From: Pseudovirgaria hyperparasitica | Taxonomy: Eukaryota > Ascomycota > Dothideomycetes > Acrospermales > Acrospermaceae | NCBI RefSeq assembly: GCF_010093815.1 | Contig: NW_022985558.1 | Span: 783,459-847,458 of the forward strand | DNA length: 64,000 bases | Direction: 5' to 3' | In this document: positions 33,567-46,100 of the stretch, piece after piece | Numbering within the stretch: the first letter of the stretch is position 1 | How the letters are laid out: each line of letters starts with the position of its first letter | Program-made: the position numbers and the translations under genes | The notes under the pieces: model-generated | What the model was told of the DNA's origin: nothing | Database searches by the model: none | What the model saw: the letters and a program-made list of their open reading frames with translations, nothing else

Positions 33567-33808
33567 GCTGGGTGTGTAGTCTGAAGTCGACGACGAAAGC
33601 TTGGCTAATTATTGGTTTAGAAGCTGTGACCGCGGCTCATCCCCGGTGAGAAAGACCCCCGCTGTAGCGACCTGAACCAGCACGGAGCCCTGAGATCTAG
33701 CGTGGCGCATCGCATCAGCTAGTCAGCCTTTCTCTGAATACATCTTTGACATCACTCCCTTTTACGAAGCCGTTACTTCGGCCATAAAATACCCGCACTA
33801 CAACGAAT

Positions 33809-34597
33809 ATGGGGAACGCAAACAGCAACATGCTTGAGACCATTGTCCAGGGTTCAAATTGTAAGACAACATATGCCACATTGTCGAAGCCATGCAGAGG
33901 GGTACAGAGAGGGGTCAACGGACACACTTAAGGGGCGGGCTAATTGTATACGCTTATAGTCGACCATGAAGAAGTGGACAGACTGAGGAAGCGTTTCATG
34001 AAGCTAGACAAGGTAAGCCAGAACCATGCCTATGCAGCGAAGCCTCTTACAATGATGCTGAGGACCACTACAGGACAATTCAGGCACTATTGAGCGCGAA
34101 GAGTTCCTCGCCCTTCCACAAGTATCGTCGAATCCTCTAGCTACCCGCATGATTGCCATCTTTGACGAGGACGGTGGTGGCGATGTTGACTTCCAGGAGT
34201 TCGTATCAGGCCTGAGCGCCTTTAGCTCGAAAGGCAACAAGGATGAGAAGCTCAAGTTTGCGTTCAAAGTCTACGACATTGATAGAGATGGGTACATAAG
34301 CAACGGCGAGCTGTTTATTGTGCTAAAGATGATGGTTGGAAGCAATTTGAAAGACCAACAGCTGCAACAGGTGCGCACTCTGCAAGTGTCGAAGTATATT
34401 GCTGCGCGAGGCTGACCAGGCTTTAGATTGTGGACAAGACCATCATGGAGGCAGATCTTGACCAGGATGGAAAGATCAGTTTTGAAGAGTTCACAAAAAT
34501 GGTCGAGAGTACCGATATTTCTATGAGCATGACGTTAGGTAAGTGGCTGTCTGGCGTTTTGCTCTACCGACGCTGACATGTTGTAGATCAATTTTGA
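33809..34597 (+). CDS. cnb1: Calcineurin regulatory subunit B
   Basis: Five exons (33809-33860, 33960-34012, 34074-34370, 34427-34538, 34587-34597) give 174 residues, matching fungal CnaB length. It is the Ca2+-binding subunit of the calcineurin phosphatase and is needed for Ca2+ signalling, stress tolerance and hyphal growth. An N-terminal MGNANS suits myristoylation. Four EF-hand loops are seen: [39 protein letters not shown] and [13 protein letters not shown]. The last exon is only 11 nt and encodes the end of TLDQF plus the stop. Intron 4 to exon 5 is supported by the conserved C-terminus. It pairs head-to-head with DUF1770. Confidence 0.95.
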
Positions 34598-35377
34598 TAA
34601 TACCCATGAGGGGCTAGCCTCAGGCTCAGGAGCATGGCGTTTCGGACTACTGCTTGTGGCAAAGGAGAATGTTTTAAGAGTTACTATTAATGGACTTGTT
34701 GAACATTCACTATGAGACAGCTCACGTGGCCTCCATATTCTGGGAGAGCCGCTAAGACAGGTGAACTTTAGGCCTTGAACCCACAGTGTCCAGACTTCGC
34801 AGTGAACCTTCGGTCGACTATAACATAAAAGTCTGAAGCACTTTTAAAGACAAAACGAATGCTTCACGTAACTGACTCTGCTCAACTCTGCTAGCGTACG
34901 ACTTAGTAGCATGCGACTTATCTGAAGCGCCACAATTTGAAATGTCTTTGTTTGACGGTTTAATCGACAGCCACCGGTGAAATATGCGGCTTAGAGCCTT
35001 ACAAACATGTCGAAGCGATTGGGAGTTGAGCCGGCACTGGCTTCGAAGCAGTTGAGATGCTCCTTGAACGAACCACAGCCATGATTGTAGGAACACCACG
35101 CTCGGGATCCAGCCTGGGAATTGAGGAGAAATCAAGGACAATCACCGCATTTAATATATCGAGAAACCTACCTGGTACTCTCGTAGGTTGTTTCTGGAGA
35201 GAATACGGAGTTGCCAAGCCTCCACGCAAGGACCCTGATAAAGCTAGCGTGGCGTGATTTCCTGGTCCCCTTTCCGGGACGCCGGGGAGCTCGGGCTCCG
35301 GGGACTAAAACTACAAAATTCCCAAGGCATATAACATCTATCAATCACAGTACCACCATCTGCCAACAACAAGAAAA
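34598..35377. other. Intergenic, ERG2 promoter side
   Basis: Holds the 3' UTR of calcineurin B and the promoter of ERG2. A sterol-element match and a GC-rich stretch with CCCCT/GGGGA elements lie at 35249-35310. Short ORFs here are unsupported. Confidence 0.6.
35249..35258 (-). promoter_or_regulatory. SREBP (SrbA)-type sterol regulatory element before ERG2
   Basis: GTGGCGTGAT on the plus strand is ATCACGCCAC on the minus strand. It fits the sterol element ATCANNCCAC and the SrbA consensus (A/G)TCA(T/C/G)(C/G)CCA(C/T). It lies 120 nt upstream of the ERG2 start. Confidence 0.55.
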
Positions 35378-36266
35378 ATGACCCCAATGCGCGCTGCAAT
35401 CGCAGTCGCCATCGCCGCCCTCGCCTATGGCATCTACCTCTGGGCCGACGCAGTCAAGGTAAACCCTCCTTCTAATCGAGCTCCTGTCGTCTCAGCACCT
35501 CTAACATGCGCCTCCCCCCTTATAGTCCCAATGGTACATCTTCTCCGCACCCGCCATGCACGCCCTCACCCTCGAAGCCCTCGCGCTCTACCCGAACTCC
35601 ACCGCCGGCGCCGTCCACCACATCGTCAGCTCCCTCCGCACCACCCACGGCGCCGCCCACATCACCGTGAGCCCATTCCCAGATCACCCGCTCGCACCCT
35701 CAAGCATAGACGACGATGCACCGGCCCCGATGCCCTGGGATCCCAGCGCGCAGGTCTCTCCCTATGAGAGCGAGTGGGTGTTCAATAATGCGGGTGGCGC
35801 AATGGGCAGCATGTACATTATCCACGCCAGCATCACGGAGTATCTGATTGTGTTCGGCACGCCGCTTGGCACGGAGGGACATACGGGCAGGCATACGGCG
35901 GATGATTACTTTCATATCTTGGAGGGCGAGCAGTGGGCGGCGCCGGCGCATAGTCTTGTTATGGAGCGGTGAGTTTTCTCCTTATTCTCTATCAGATTAT
36001 GGACGTGCAATTTGCTGATGATTTGGATTTGCTGTTATAGATACCCGAAAGGTACGGTGCATCACCTGAGGCGCGGCACGGTGAAGCAGTACAAGATGCA
36101 CGAGGGCTGTTGGGCGTTGGAGCTGGCGCAGGGCTGGATCCCGCTCATGCTGCCGTTCGGGTTTGGGGATACGCTTTCGAGTACGCTTGATTTACCGACG
36201 CTTTGGCATACAGTGCGTATCACGGGCCGGGAGATGATTAGGAATCTTCTTGCTGGGAAAATATAA
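35378..36266 (+). CDS. erg2: C-8 sterol isomerase (ERG2)
   Basis: Three exons (35378-35458, 35526-35968, 36041-36266) give 249 residues. ERG2 shifts the fecosterol C8=C9 double bond to C7=C8 in ergosterol synthesis in the ER membrane and is a target of morpholine fungicides. Seen: one N-terminal transmembrane segment ([17 protein letters not shown]), then the sigma-1-receptor/ERG2 fold with [62 protein letters not shown] and [27 protein letters not shown]. The acidic active-site Glu is expected in the GTEGHTGRH block. Length matches fungal ERG2 (about 215-250). An SREBP-type site sits 120 nt upstream of the ATG. Confidence 0.95.
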
Positions 36267-37500
36267 GAGGGGCCCTTCTTCGCGGTGGTGGCTGTAATAG
36301 CATCAAAGGCCGGGGTAATAGATCTGGAAAAGACTGTATTATACTATATCGATGGCTGTGGGACTCTGTAAGACTATTATACGGGATACATGGCTGGGCT
36401 CGAATGAGCTTCCACGTTGTACACCTCTCTAAACAAAAAGGCGTAAATGCGATCCCCGCGTCTTGCACACCCATCCATCTATTTGAATCCCAGTCTATTA
36501 TACCTCCACAAATCATCCGTCCACACGGCAGCTAACCGAACGAAACCAAACACCCGCACCACGAGATAAGTTAACTGGAGCATTCCCTTATCTGATAATT
36601 TGATATTGTAGTACAGACAAAGGTGAAGAAACAAGAGATGGGCAGGTAGAAAGAAAGGAATGGTGTGATTTAGCTTGGGTGGTTTTTTGGTTGGTTTATA
36701 GGAGCTAGAGAGGAGGGGGTTGGGAAGGAGCGAAGGAGCGAAGGAGCGAAGGAGTGAGTCGCAAAGGACCTAGTGAGTGGGTAAGCTATGAGTTGATGGT
36801 GTATAACGAGGAGGTGGTGAGCGAATATGTTTGTGAGTGTTACGTAGGTATAGATAGATATACGTACATGTGGTCTATCGTATGAAGAGCCCTGTATCAG
36901 ATACACTTATTAATAGGGGTTCAGAAAGCACAGTCTGTTCTCCATGGCGCAGCATGATGTCAAACATCCAAGCACGTGATGCAGGCAAGCAAGTAAGTAA
37001 AGGCGAAGTGTGAAAATATAACTTATGATATTGGTTTATTGTGCGTCCGCATGCTACGGAACAAGTATATTAATCTGCCCACTTCATCACCGCGTCCAAG
37101 GTCTGATCAGACCGGTATATATCCAATCCATCGTGTCCCACGTCCAACCACCCATCATCGCACTGACGTTCAAGGAAACTGGAATTCGCCGACTGAGGCT
37201 GATCAAGGTATTTAAAGAGAGTTGTGCGTCAAAAACAGAAACCACAATGCGAATAGCGCGCGATTGACGCGCCCGCTCTAGTGGGTGAGATCATGTACAA
37301 AGGTGTGGTATATATAAGAGGTGTGGTTGCCCAAGTTCCAAGGTGTCCTTTTCACTCCAGTCCCATGCATATCCAGAGAGATTCGTGAGATATCAACCCG
37401 GATGAAACGTCAAAAACAGAAAACGTCGCTAAATGTCAAATTCGGTTCGCCACCGGCTTACGCAAATCGTGGCGTGGGTTCACTATTCGCCAAAGTCGAA
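36267..37500. other. Convergent intergenic region
   Basis: About 1.2 kb between the 3' ends of ERG2 (+) and the four-TM protein gene (-). Contains a GCGAAGGA tandem repeat. No supportable gene. Confidence 0.55.
36725..36756. repeat. Tandem (GGAGCGAA) repeat
   Basis: Three to four copies of the octamer GGAGCGAA followed by a diverged GGAGTGAG, in intergenic DNA. Confidence 0.8.
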
Positions 37501-39007
37501 TTAATGCGTGGCCGATGGTGCAAAGCCTGGGCTTGCTGGGCTGACATAGGCGCCGGGTATAGGTACGGCGGCGTATTGCTGTTCGCCTGGTGCGGCGGGG
37601 ACGTGGTCGTATTGTCTTTGTGCGAGGGTGGGTGAGGTTGGTATGGAGCCGGGCGTTCCTGATTGCTCGAAGCCATCCTGTGATAGCTTGGGTGTGGCGC
37701 CTTGCACCTTGATCGGAGGTGCTTGTAGCTGGAATGGTCTGGGTTGAGCAACACCGCGTGGATATTGAACTGCATCAGATTCACCATTCTCGGCAGCAGA
37801 GAGCGGGTCGACATAGAGGGGATGGCCTGGTGGTGGGCGCCAGCCGCCGGATCGAGGAGACATTGGACCGAATCCTGGCGTATTGGGGGCTGATTGCGAC
37901 TTCAACTGAGCAAGGTAAAGGTCAGAGCGGGCACGGTCACGTGTAGCCATTGACTTTCTGAGCTTGCGCTTGCTCCAGTAGCGGTAGAAGACGATGCCGT
38001 AGATGACGATGCAGAAGACCTCGACGACTACTTCGATAATGCAGCACACCAACGACCAGTCCTGGAGACGGCAGACGAGAGCGTAAGAGACGTCATCTTC
38101 GAAGAGCTTGCGGCGCTTGTTGTCCTTGCATGACCAGCCCCAGAGATCTTGACCATTACCGTTGGCCTTGCTCTGGTTCAACACACCAGCACCGACAGCC
38201 CACATGACAATACTGAAGATGAAGAAGATGACGGCGAAGGTGGTATAGTAAACAGCGACTTTCTCAGCTCGCTTGTGGCCACCACGGAAGTACGCAGTCA
38301 GAATGACGACGGACATGAAGAGCGACACGCATGCGATGACTAGGAGCAGGATCTGAGGCCAGGTCTGGGTTTTGGCAGCCCATGGTGGTAGACTGCTTCT
38401 CGCAGGGAGATTTCTTGTGGCATTGAAAATTGAAAAAACGGTTGCAAGCATGGCAAGAACGATAAGACTGCAGGCGAAGTTGACACCTCGGAGAACCATC
38501 TTTGCCATGCGTACACGGGTTTTGACTTTCTGTGAGGTGTTAGCGGAAATAGGGTGGATTGGTGTGTATGGTAAGTACCAAGTCTTTTGCTTGTTCCTTC
38601 TCTGTGAACTCTTCCTGCTTCTCAAGGATCTGCTCTTCCTTGAAGGTAGGGCTGAGCACATTGTTGTAGTACTCGCGTGGTGGAGCTCCAGGAGACTTGA
38701 GAGCACTCTTGAGAGGAGTCTTCGGAGTGGCTGGTGGCAGATACTGTCTGTCGGTCTCCTCGACCTCTACCACCGAAGTGGAGCCAATGTAGCCGAAGCC
38801 AACATCTGAGGGCTGTGGTTGAGGCATGTAATGGTTTGTCGGAGGGTCCAGGAATGGGTTCTGCTTCCTTGATGGCTCGACCGGAGAGATGATGGTGGTG
38901 GCTTCGGCGAAGCGTGCTGTCCGTGGAGACTTGAGCGAGGGAGCGAGAGAGCCGTTCGAGTCTCGACGATCGAGAGACACGACAGTCTGTTTTTGGTTGG
39001 TAGCCAT
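37501..39007 (-). CDS. Four-transmembrane fungal membrane protein with proline-rich tail
   Basis: Two exons (39007-38579, 38529-37501; 49-nt intron) give 485 residues. The N-terminal 150 residues are cytoplasmic-like with the repeated motif TPKTPLKSALKSPGAPPREYY and a charged heptad stretch (EEQILEKQEEFTEKEQ). Four hydrophobic segments follow (GVNFACSLIVLAMLATVFSIF; ILLLVIACVSLFMSVVILTAY; YTTFAVIFFIFSIVMWAVGAG; LVCCIIEVVVEVFCIVIYGIVF) with a Cys-containing loop between segments 3 and 4 (LWGWSCKDNKRRK). This MARVEL-like four-TM layout suggests a plasma-membrane or vesicle protein; the C-terminal 140 residues are Pro/Ser/Gln-rich. No specific function is recognised. Confidence 0.8.
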
Positions 39008-41432
39008 TCTATAGACGGACGACGAAAGTGAGGTGGTTGATGACGGAGAGAAAGAAGAGAAGGCTTAGAGCAAGCACGCTTTGGTCGAGGCCAGCTTGAC
39101 AAAGCTCAAAGAGGAGGATATGAAGGTACGAGAGATGGAAAGACCAGCGTTCGAAGGAGAGAAGAGAAGAGTAGAAGAAGTGGAGGAGATGAGTTGCCTT
39201 TTGTCTAGGCAAGCGCTTAGAGAGACATGGTATGCGTAGTGACAGGGAGCGAGCAGACAGCGCGGGCGTCAAGAAGGATGGAATGAATATCATCAAGCTA
39301 TTGGCGGACACTTACCAAGGCCTGACCAGCAGGACGACGAAGCAGATTGGTGCAGAGGTAGAGAGGAGCAGGGTGATAGTGTGGAAAATAGACGCCCGGG
39401 ACGATAGAGGCTGGACTGAGGTGGATTAGCAGATGCAGCAAGACGAATGGACACGACATATGAAGCTCACCTGTATTTCCCACCCTTCGCTCTCCCACGA
39501 GTCACAGGAAAGCGCTGAACAGGACACTAACGGAGAACTGGAGGCAGCGCAATGCAACGTCTTGATATGAGGTTTGCTCCTTGCTTGCACGAAGGAGAAT
39601 TTGCACTTTTGTGACGGTGGATATCAAGAATGAGAGGAAGAAGTCGAGACGTGCAGTGGGCAGAATGTCGAGCATGAGAAGAGGTCAAAAGAAACTAAGA
39701 GCAAGAGGAGGATAGTGATGCGGCGTGGAGGCATGATGTTGGACGTTGAATGGATCGTCTTTCTGTCTGTAGCCGCCAGCCCAAGTATGTTGCAGTGCGT
39801 GCAGAACGAGGCTATGAAGCCTGATTGGCCAGGGGTTTTCATCTCGCGCATTAGCTTCGGACGACTGGTCAATCAGCGGTCAGGGTCCACTTTCAGCCAG
39901 GAGCAGATGCCTGTCCATATCGGCGAATCAGCGTCAGGACAACAGAGTAGATTCGATGCAGCATTATTAGCTCGCAACGAACAAGCCTGCAATGCTTCGT
40001 TTGCCGTGCTCGTCCGCGCAAGGACAGGCATTTCCTTGCAGTTATTTGAGCGCCATGCATACTATCAAGTCTGCTCAGAGTCGGTTAGAGCAACACCTCT
40101 TCTGAAACTATGTAGTATGTAGTCTGTACCTGGGCAATAGATATGTACGGGCACCTGTATGAGGCACATCAGATAATACCCACCTGCATTTACCCAGTTA
40201 CCCCGCCTTCCCGTCCAGGCCCCGACACCCGCGTCGTCCCTTCCCTTATTGAAGTGCGCACGGTCCTCTGTGAAACTATACCTAGGTTAGGTAGGGACGA
40301 TTGACTCCCACGTACTCACGCCACTGCCGCTGCTTCCTCCCTCGGCCTGATTGCGCCTCAATATAGCTAGATACCTAATATCAGTGTATTAGTCACTCAC
40401 TAAGATATCCATTTGACCCGTACATTCCATACTAGCATATATGGACATGGACGCGAATGGGTTCAGCCTCATTTGCATTACTGCCACTGCCACACTCACG
40501 AGAATCCAGGTAATTACTCCTTGACTACGTAGTGCATACTGAGTCACTCCGCTGCCATACCCAATCGCTACATCACTGCTACAGCGCTATCACTTTCGGC
40601 TTGTCCAGCACTCGTCTCTACCTTGCATATTGACCCTCGTGTCCTGGCCTGCATCGCCATCACGCGAACCCCTGTTCAGCGGCCCACGTCTCCCGCCCGC
40701 AAACTATTTGGACGGGGCGCAGTCCACTTGACCTCGAACACTCCTGCGACCCAGGCTTCAGCCCAGTGCCGACTAAGCACCGTGTTTACCTAGGTAGGTT
40801 TGTGATCTGGCCATTCTGTGTCCATCTATGCGCCGGCTTGTGACTTGTGATTGTCGTCATTCTCGTACTATGGTTAACTAATATCAATGCTTGACTTCGA
40901 TATCTAAAAATATACACAGAAGACAGCACTAAGGATAACTTCGGCCTGTCCCGGTTGGACCCATAGTTTGGACCACGTCTCGTGTATGCTGTGCGTGCTG
41001 TATACTCAATGTCTCGTTTGAAACTTCTCGCTTCTACCCGACGAAACATTTTTAGACATTCTGGGAAACTTGTGCAACGTTTGCTACGAAACTGACGGCG
41101 AGATGCGAGTTCTGACAGATAATGTGTTGTGCAGCGCCGTTTTTTGCCTTTTGGCTTGCGCACTGCTAGTAACCGTGTAGTGACGTTTCTATCTGGGCAG
41201 ACTCATCTTGGCATACTTCTTATTCGAGAAATATATACCTTATCATCAAGAGGGTTATTGACACCACCACGGAACTGATGTTGTCAACCGGATGAATTGA
41301 CTGAATTGCATGGTAGATCGATGTGATGATGCCTGAGGCCGCGATATTCGCACCCTTCCCAAATGCACTCTGAAAATTGAGCGTTCATCGACTGTCTTCC
41401 AAAGCTAATAATTCCGTACCACCTATTCCAAG
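39008..41432. other. Long divergent intergenic region
   Basis: About 2.4 kb between the four-TM gene (-) and ILM1 (+). The left 600 nt is purine-rich on the plus strand, i.e. pyrimidine-rich on the minus strand, as expected for the minus-strand leader. Short ORFs near 39715 and 40786 are unsupported. CCTAGGT(T)AGGTA-like palindromic words occur near 40281 and 40789. Confidence 0.55.
39205..39315 (-). other. Possible 5' UTR intron of the four-TM gene
   Basis: On the minus strand a GTAAGT donor (39315) and a CTCTAAG branch-like site followed by TTGCCTAG (39205) frame a 111-nt candidate intron about 200 nt upstream of the ATG at 39007. Supported only by splice-signal quality. Confidence 0.35.
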
Positions 41433-42060
41433 ATGGCAATCTTTACTTCCTCTACGATCATCCGCCTCACCTCCATCCTGCATCTCACAATTGCGTACTA
41501 CCTGCTTGTGTCGCCAAAGACAGTCGCTGACCAGAATTTTGTGTACATGTTAGGGGAAGCTATGGGCATCGTAAGTGACCCTTAAGGTCTACGATTCGTG
41601 ACCTTGCTGACTCTAGTAGCCCCAAGTCACTGCCTTCAACAAGGCATCCCCTGTTACAGCTCTTCTTGCCGTTCTATTCGCGTTCCTCGGGCTCTCCGAT
41701 TTCGTAGCCGCGTCCATCAACGAAGAAGCTTCCGTCGCATACTGGAGCGCACAAACGCCTGTTCGACTGATATTCCTGTTCATCATCTCGGGATACACAT
41801 ATCTGTTCAAGAGGGGTGGTATTTTGAGTGCCAAAGGCGTCTCATATCGAGCAGGAGCAGGAGATGAGCTGAAGAACAGCGTGGTGTTCGGCTGGGCTTT
41901 TGTGGAGATCACGGCTTGGTTCTGGGTAAGAAAGACATGACTTTGGCTCATGAGAACTTACTGATCTCCGCTCTAGGTCTTTGCAACTATGAAAGAGGAA
42001 CGGAGGCAGACCGCTGTGCGCGCCGAGGAAAGAAAGAAGAGGGAAGAAAATATGCTGTAG
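41433..42060 (+). CDS. ilm1: ILM1-family membrane protein
   Basis: Three exons (41433-41570, 41620-41925, 41977-42060) give 175 residues. ILM1 (increased loss of mitochondrial DNA 1) is an ER-associated fungal membrane protein whose loss in yeast destabilises mitochondrial DNA. Four hydrophobic segments are seen: near the N-terminus (LTSILHLTIAYYLLV), the centre (VTALLAVLFAFLGLSDFVAA), TPVRLIFLFIISGYTYLF and VVFGWAFVEITAWFWVFA. The family-like sequence AASINEEASVAYWSAQTPVRL and the basic C-terminal helix (KEERRQTAVRAEERKKREE) fit. Length matches the fungal family. Both introns have canonical GTAAG donors. Confidence 0.85.
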
Positions 42061-43184
42061 TGAGGCTTCCGGCTATCTGTCGTTGTTTCAGTCCGCTACC
42101 TACAGGACGTTATCGTTGCGCTTGCAAATCGTACCCACGGCTCTCACAATTGCGACCACCCATTACCCACCCACCCGCACGAGGCAAGAAGAGGTTGGGC
42201 CTAGATTGATATCAAACACCTACTCAGCAGGCGGTCCTGCTGTTAGGGAATTGAGGCCTATCTGGCTTCTCCCAAGTGGTTGTGGAAATCTTGTTCGGAT
42301 AAAACAAACACGAAGTTTTCTGAACACCTGGGCTGAAATTCGCATCCTCCCACACTCATACCTTGCGAGCACGACGATTTCGGGTAGCACCAATAACGAA
42401 CCAGGTGCAAAACCAACGCTGAAGCGGCAAGCATTGACAATAAACATCAATCCAGCTGTGGTGCAATAGCACATTGAAGAAGACAGGTCAAATGATAGCA
42501 GTCTACAACTAGCTCCCTACTGAGCGTCAGTACTTCAACACATGTACTCAAAGTGTGAGAATGTGTATATACATGAGAGATGAGATAGAGGATGTCAGCC
42601 TCACTGTATCAACATGCGGTCAATAACCCAATCTTATGAATATGCGATACTACATATACGACGGTATAAAGGCAGATATGTACGTGTCGTTTTCTAGGCT
42701 TAATCGTATCATTACAGGGCAGACAAAAGGATGGCCGATGTGGGTACGTGAGTTGTACTCATAGATGTCTTACAACGTAGACTCGTATTCTTATTCCACA
42801 AAGTAAGATGTTAAATAAGTATAAACAAAGATGAACTTATTCACGATTTAGCCTGTGGAACAGACCCACTTAGGGCAATTGTCGATAAAAATAAAGGGAT
42901 CTGCATGTGGACCGCGGCCCCCTAGGGGTGGGAGGGGAGCTAGAGCCTAGCTCGCCTAGATCCATGTCAAGGGTCAAGGGTGAAGGATGAAGAATGCTCA
43001 GGCAGGATCCTGGCCTCTATTGAACTCAGCCCCAAAGTGCTGCTCGTATTCTACTCTCAACCCCAACCGCAACTCCTGAACGCATCCGTCCCTTCAACAT
43101 GGCCTCCTAACAGAGCTGATATACGGACAAGTCACATCCTTTCGTGTCAGGTAGCCTACAGCATCCTTTGTGCGCACATGAGCC
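42061..43184. other. Intergenic region with palindromic elements
   Basis: About 1.1 kb between two tandem plus-strand genes. The ORF near 42083-42469 is unsupported. Two perfect palindromes lie at 42919-42953. Confidence 0.55.
42919..42953. promoter_or_regulatory. Two adjacent palindromes (CCCCTAGGGG; GAGCTAG-AGC-CTAGCTC)
   Basis: A 10-bp perfect palindrome at 42919-42928 contains the stress-element core CCCCT on both strands. A 7-bp inverted repeat with a 3-nt spacer is at 42937-42953. They sit about 230-270 nt upstream of the start of the P/Q-rich gene, suggesting dimeric-factor binding sites (inference). Confidence 0.45.
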
Positions 43185-46100
43185 ATGAATCAATACGGAT
43201 ATCAGACCTATGGCTCAGGCCCTCCTCCGAACCAGAATCAAAATTGGCAACAAAACCAGAGTACGCAATGGCAACATACCGCACAAGATCAGGTACAACA
43301 ACAACATCAGCAGCAGCAGCTACCACAATCTGGCTACAACCCGGGGACCTATGGAGTCATGCCTGGCGCGCAACAGAACGGAGCGCCTGTGCCCCAAATA
43401 CCGGTACGTGTCGAGACTTCGGCTTCATCTGAGCCAACCTAGCTCGAAGCTAACTTGTGCCAGCCCAGAGATTCAAGCCAGCAATATTCACAATATAATC
43501 AAAATGCTCCTCCTCCTCCACCGAAACTTCCTGGCGTATATCAGTCGAACTCACAACAACATACCTATAGTGCTCCAACTCAACCGCAAAACTCGTATGG
43601 CCAAAGCAATGTGCCATACCAGGTACCCCAACCACCTGTCCCACAGCCTTACTATCCCCCTCCGTCAACGACACAGACTCCCGTGCAGTATGGCTCCACG
43701 CAGGGTAGCTTCTCCGCGCCCTCACCTCCGGTTCCGTCATCGAGCATGCCGGGAATGAGTGAGAGTAGACCTGCTTATATACCGCCTTCTCTATCAGGCC
43801 AAGGCGTTGCGTCGTATATGCCGAGCAATACAAATCCTCTACCAGGTGTCTACGTTCCTCCTCCTCCAGATGTTCCGGCCTGGACCCAGGCCAGTCAAAT
43901 TGCCCCAAAGAACAAATTCAAATATACGCCTCCAGTCGTACATCCCAACTACCAGAATAGCACTCCAGATTACGGCACGAATCCAGCAGGAGTACACTCA
44001 TACCAACAACCTGGTGTCCCATCCTCAGGACAGCATATGCCACCACAGAACCAACAGCAATGGGAAAGCCAGGGACAGCCGCAGCAATACGCCCATACTG
44101 CCCAAGGCCAGTCTGAGTACACGAACCCCACTCCAAATCATACTCAGCAGAATCTGTATCAACAGCCGACCCAACAAACACAGAGTTGGAGTGGCCCTCA
44201 AGAGCCGAATCCACAGCATGTATACAGCAATCAGCCACAGTCGCAGCCACAAACGCAAAATAATTGGCAGCAGCAAAGCATGAGTCAAGACAGCAACTTT
44301 CACACTTACCCACAACCTCAAAATCAGCCAGATCATCGCCCGTCTATTCCTATTTCTCAGGATTCGTATTCATCTGTCTCTTCGCCTCATAATGAGCCCA
44401 TATCACCCCTTTCACACAGGCAAAGTATGGACTTTGGTAGAAGCAATCTACCCATAAGGAGAGCGGACTCCCTTGGTCTAGGTCGTAAACCTGTAGGGTC
44501 ATCTGCAAGCTCAATCAAGGAAGAGGCTGTGCCACCAACAGCCCAAGCTCACACTATCTCTCCTGCGACACCGGCTGCGACCGGAGCATCTGCTCTTGGG
44601 TTCGGGGGGCCCTCGGATTGGGAACATTTCGGCGCGGGCGTCGAAGAGGTTGATGACACCGCAAGCTTTGATGCGAAGGTCACTCAGGGACCACCGTCAC
44701 CTAAAGAACATATCAGCGAACTTCCAAGCAACCCTTCACCTCCGCCACATTCCGCATCCACCCAGGAGGTGGACCATCGCCCCGGACCTGCCACCGAAGG
44801 CTGGCCTACTCCACCAGCGCCTGCGCCTGCGACGTTAGACATGCCTCCTCCGGGTCTCCCTACTGGGTACGACCCGATTCCGCCACCAGAAGCCACACAT
44901 AGTTCGAACGCCAGTGTCGTCTCCATTGAGCAAGGACGGAGCGGGACTCCAGCCCAGCAACAGTGGGACCGACGGTCTGCTCCAAGTTCTCGACCATCTT
45001 CCATAGCCAGCTTAAGACAGCCATGGCAAAGGCCAACCGTCCCTCCAAATAAGATATCGGAGACGACTAGTACCTCCATGTCAAATGACGGTGGCTTCGT
45101 GTCTCCTAGTCAACATTCCAACCAGATACATCAATCTCTCGGGCCTTCGTCTAACGAGAATCAAGGAGCATCAGCAGCGCAGCAACAGCACGACCCTCAT
45201 GATCACTCTGTAATGCATGCTGCGCATGTATCTCCTGTGCTTGAACCGAACAACGATATCAATAGCGGTAATAAACCAGACGAAATTGCCTCTCGCTTTG
45301 GTATCGATGACGGATCACTGACCATGGAGAGCAAGCAAGCCCCGGTGGAGCGCCAGGATACTCCAAAACCCGGAACGCCACCAAAACCAAGAGATCTTAT
45401 TCCTGATCTTGACCCGTGGTACGCTGGCTCTTTGGAACGGTACATTGAGATGCTTCGGCAAGAAGCTGCGGCTCTAGCCGTTGAAGATAAAATAAGTATC
45501 TTCAAAGGGTTCTTAGCTGCTGAATCCCAAGCCCGCGGTATACCTTACTACCACGACCTACCTGTTGGCCCAGTAATCGCTGCAATATCGGATACAGCGG
45601 ATGCACAGCTGAAAGACGAGCATGAGGGGGCCGTGATCGAGTCGAAACCAAGTCTGGATGTGACTAGACCGAAGGTATCTACTACCGTCGATGATTTTGT
45701 CCTTGTGAGCACCGAAGAGCAGTACAGTCCTGGTGGTCGACCGGTCATGATTGGTCGGTCTCAAGATCAAGATACACCAGCTTCAGACGTTCGTGAAAAT
45801 GACAGTAGCCGGCCACCGACGAGGGAATCTCCGGATGACCAGACAAAGTCTTTTGTATCGCGTGAGAACCCAGATCCAGCGCGGAAGGGGAGCCCGAGTA
45901 ATGCATACACGCCATATCGCCACAATTTGACGACCAGTGACTCCAACCAGTCTGCTAAATTGACATCTTCAGCTCCAGTCCCAGATGACACCAGCCCACC
46001 AAGTACACAACCTACACAAGATATGCCCCCTCCGGGCTTCAAACCATACACCCCTACGGAAGTACTTACCAGTGTGTCGATGGTTGCTTCGCCTCACTTG

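Noticed and set aside
40281-40800. CCTAGGTTAGGTA-like palindromic words as a mobile repeat
   Set aside because: Only a few short scattered copies without common flanks; such words are frequent in ascomycete intergenic DNA.
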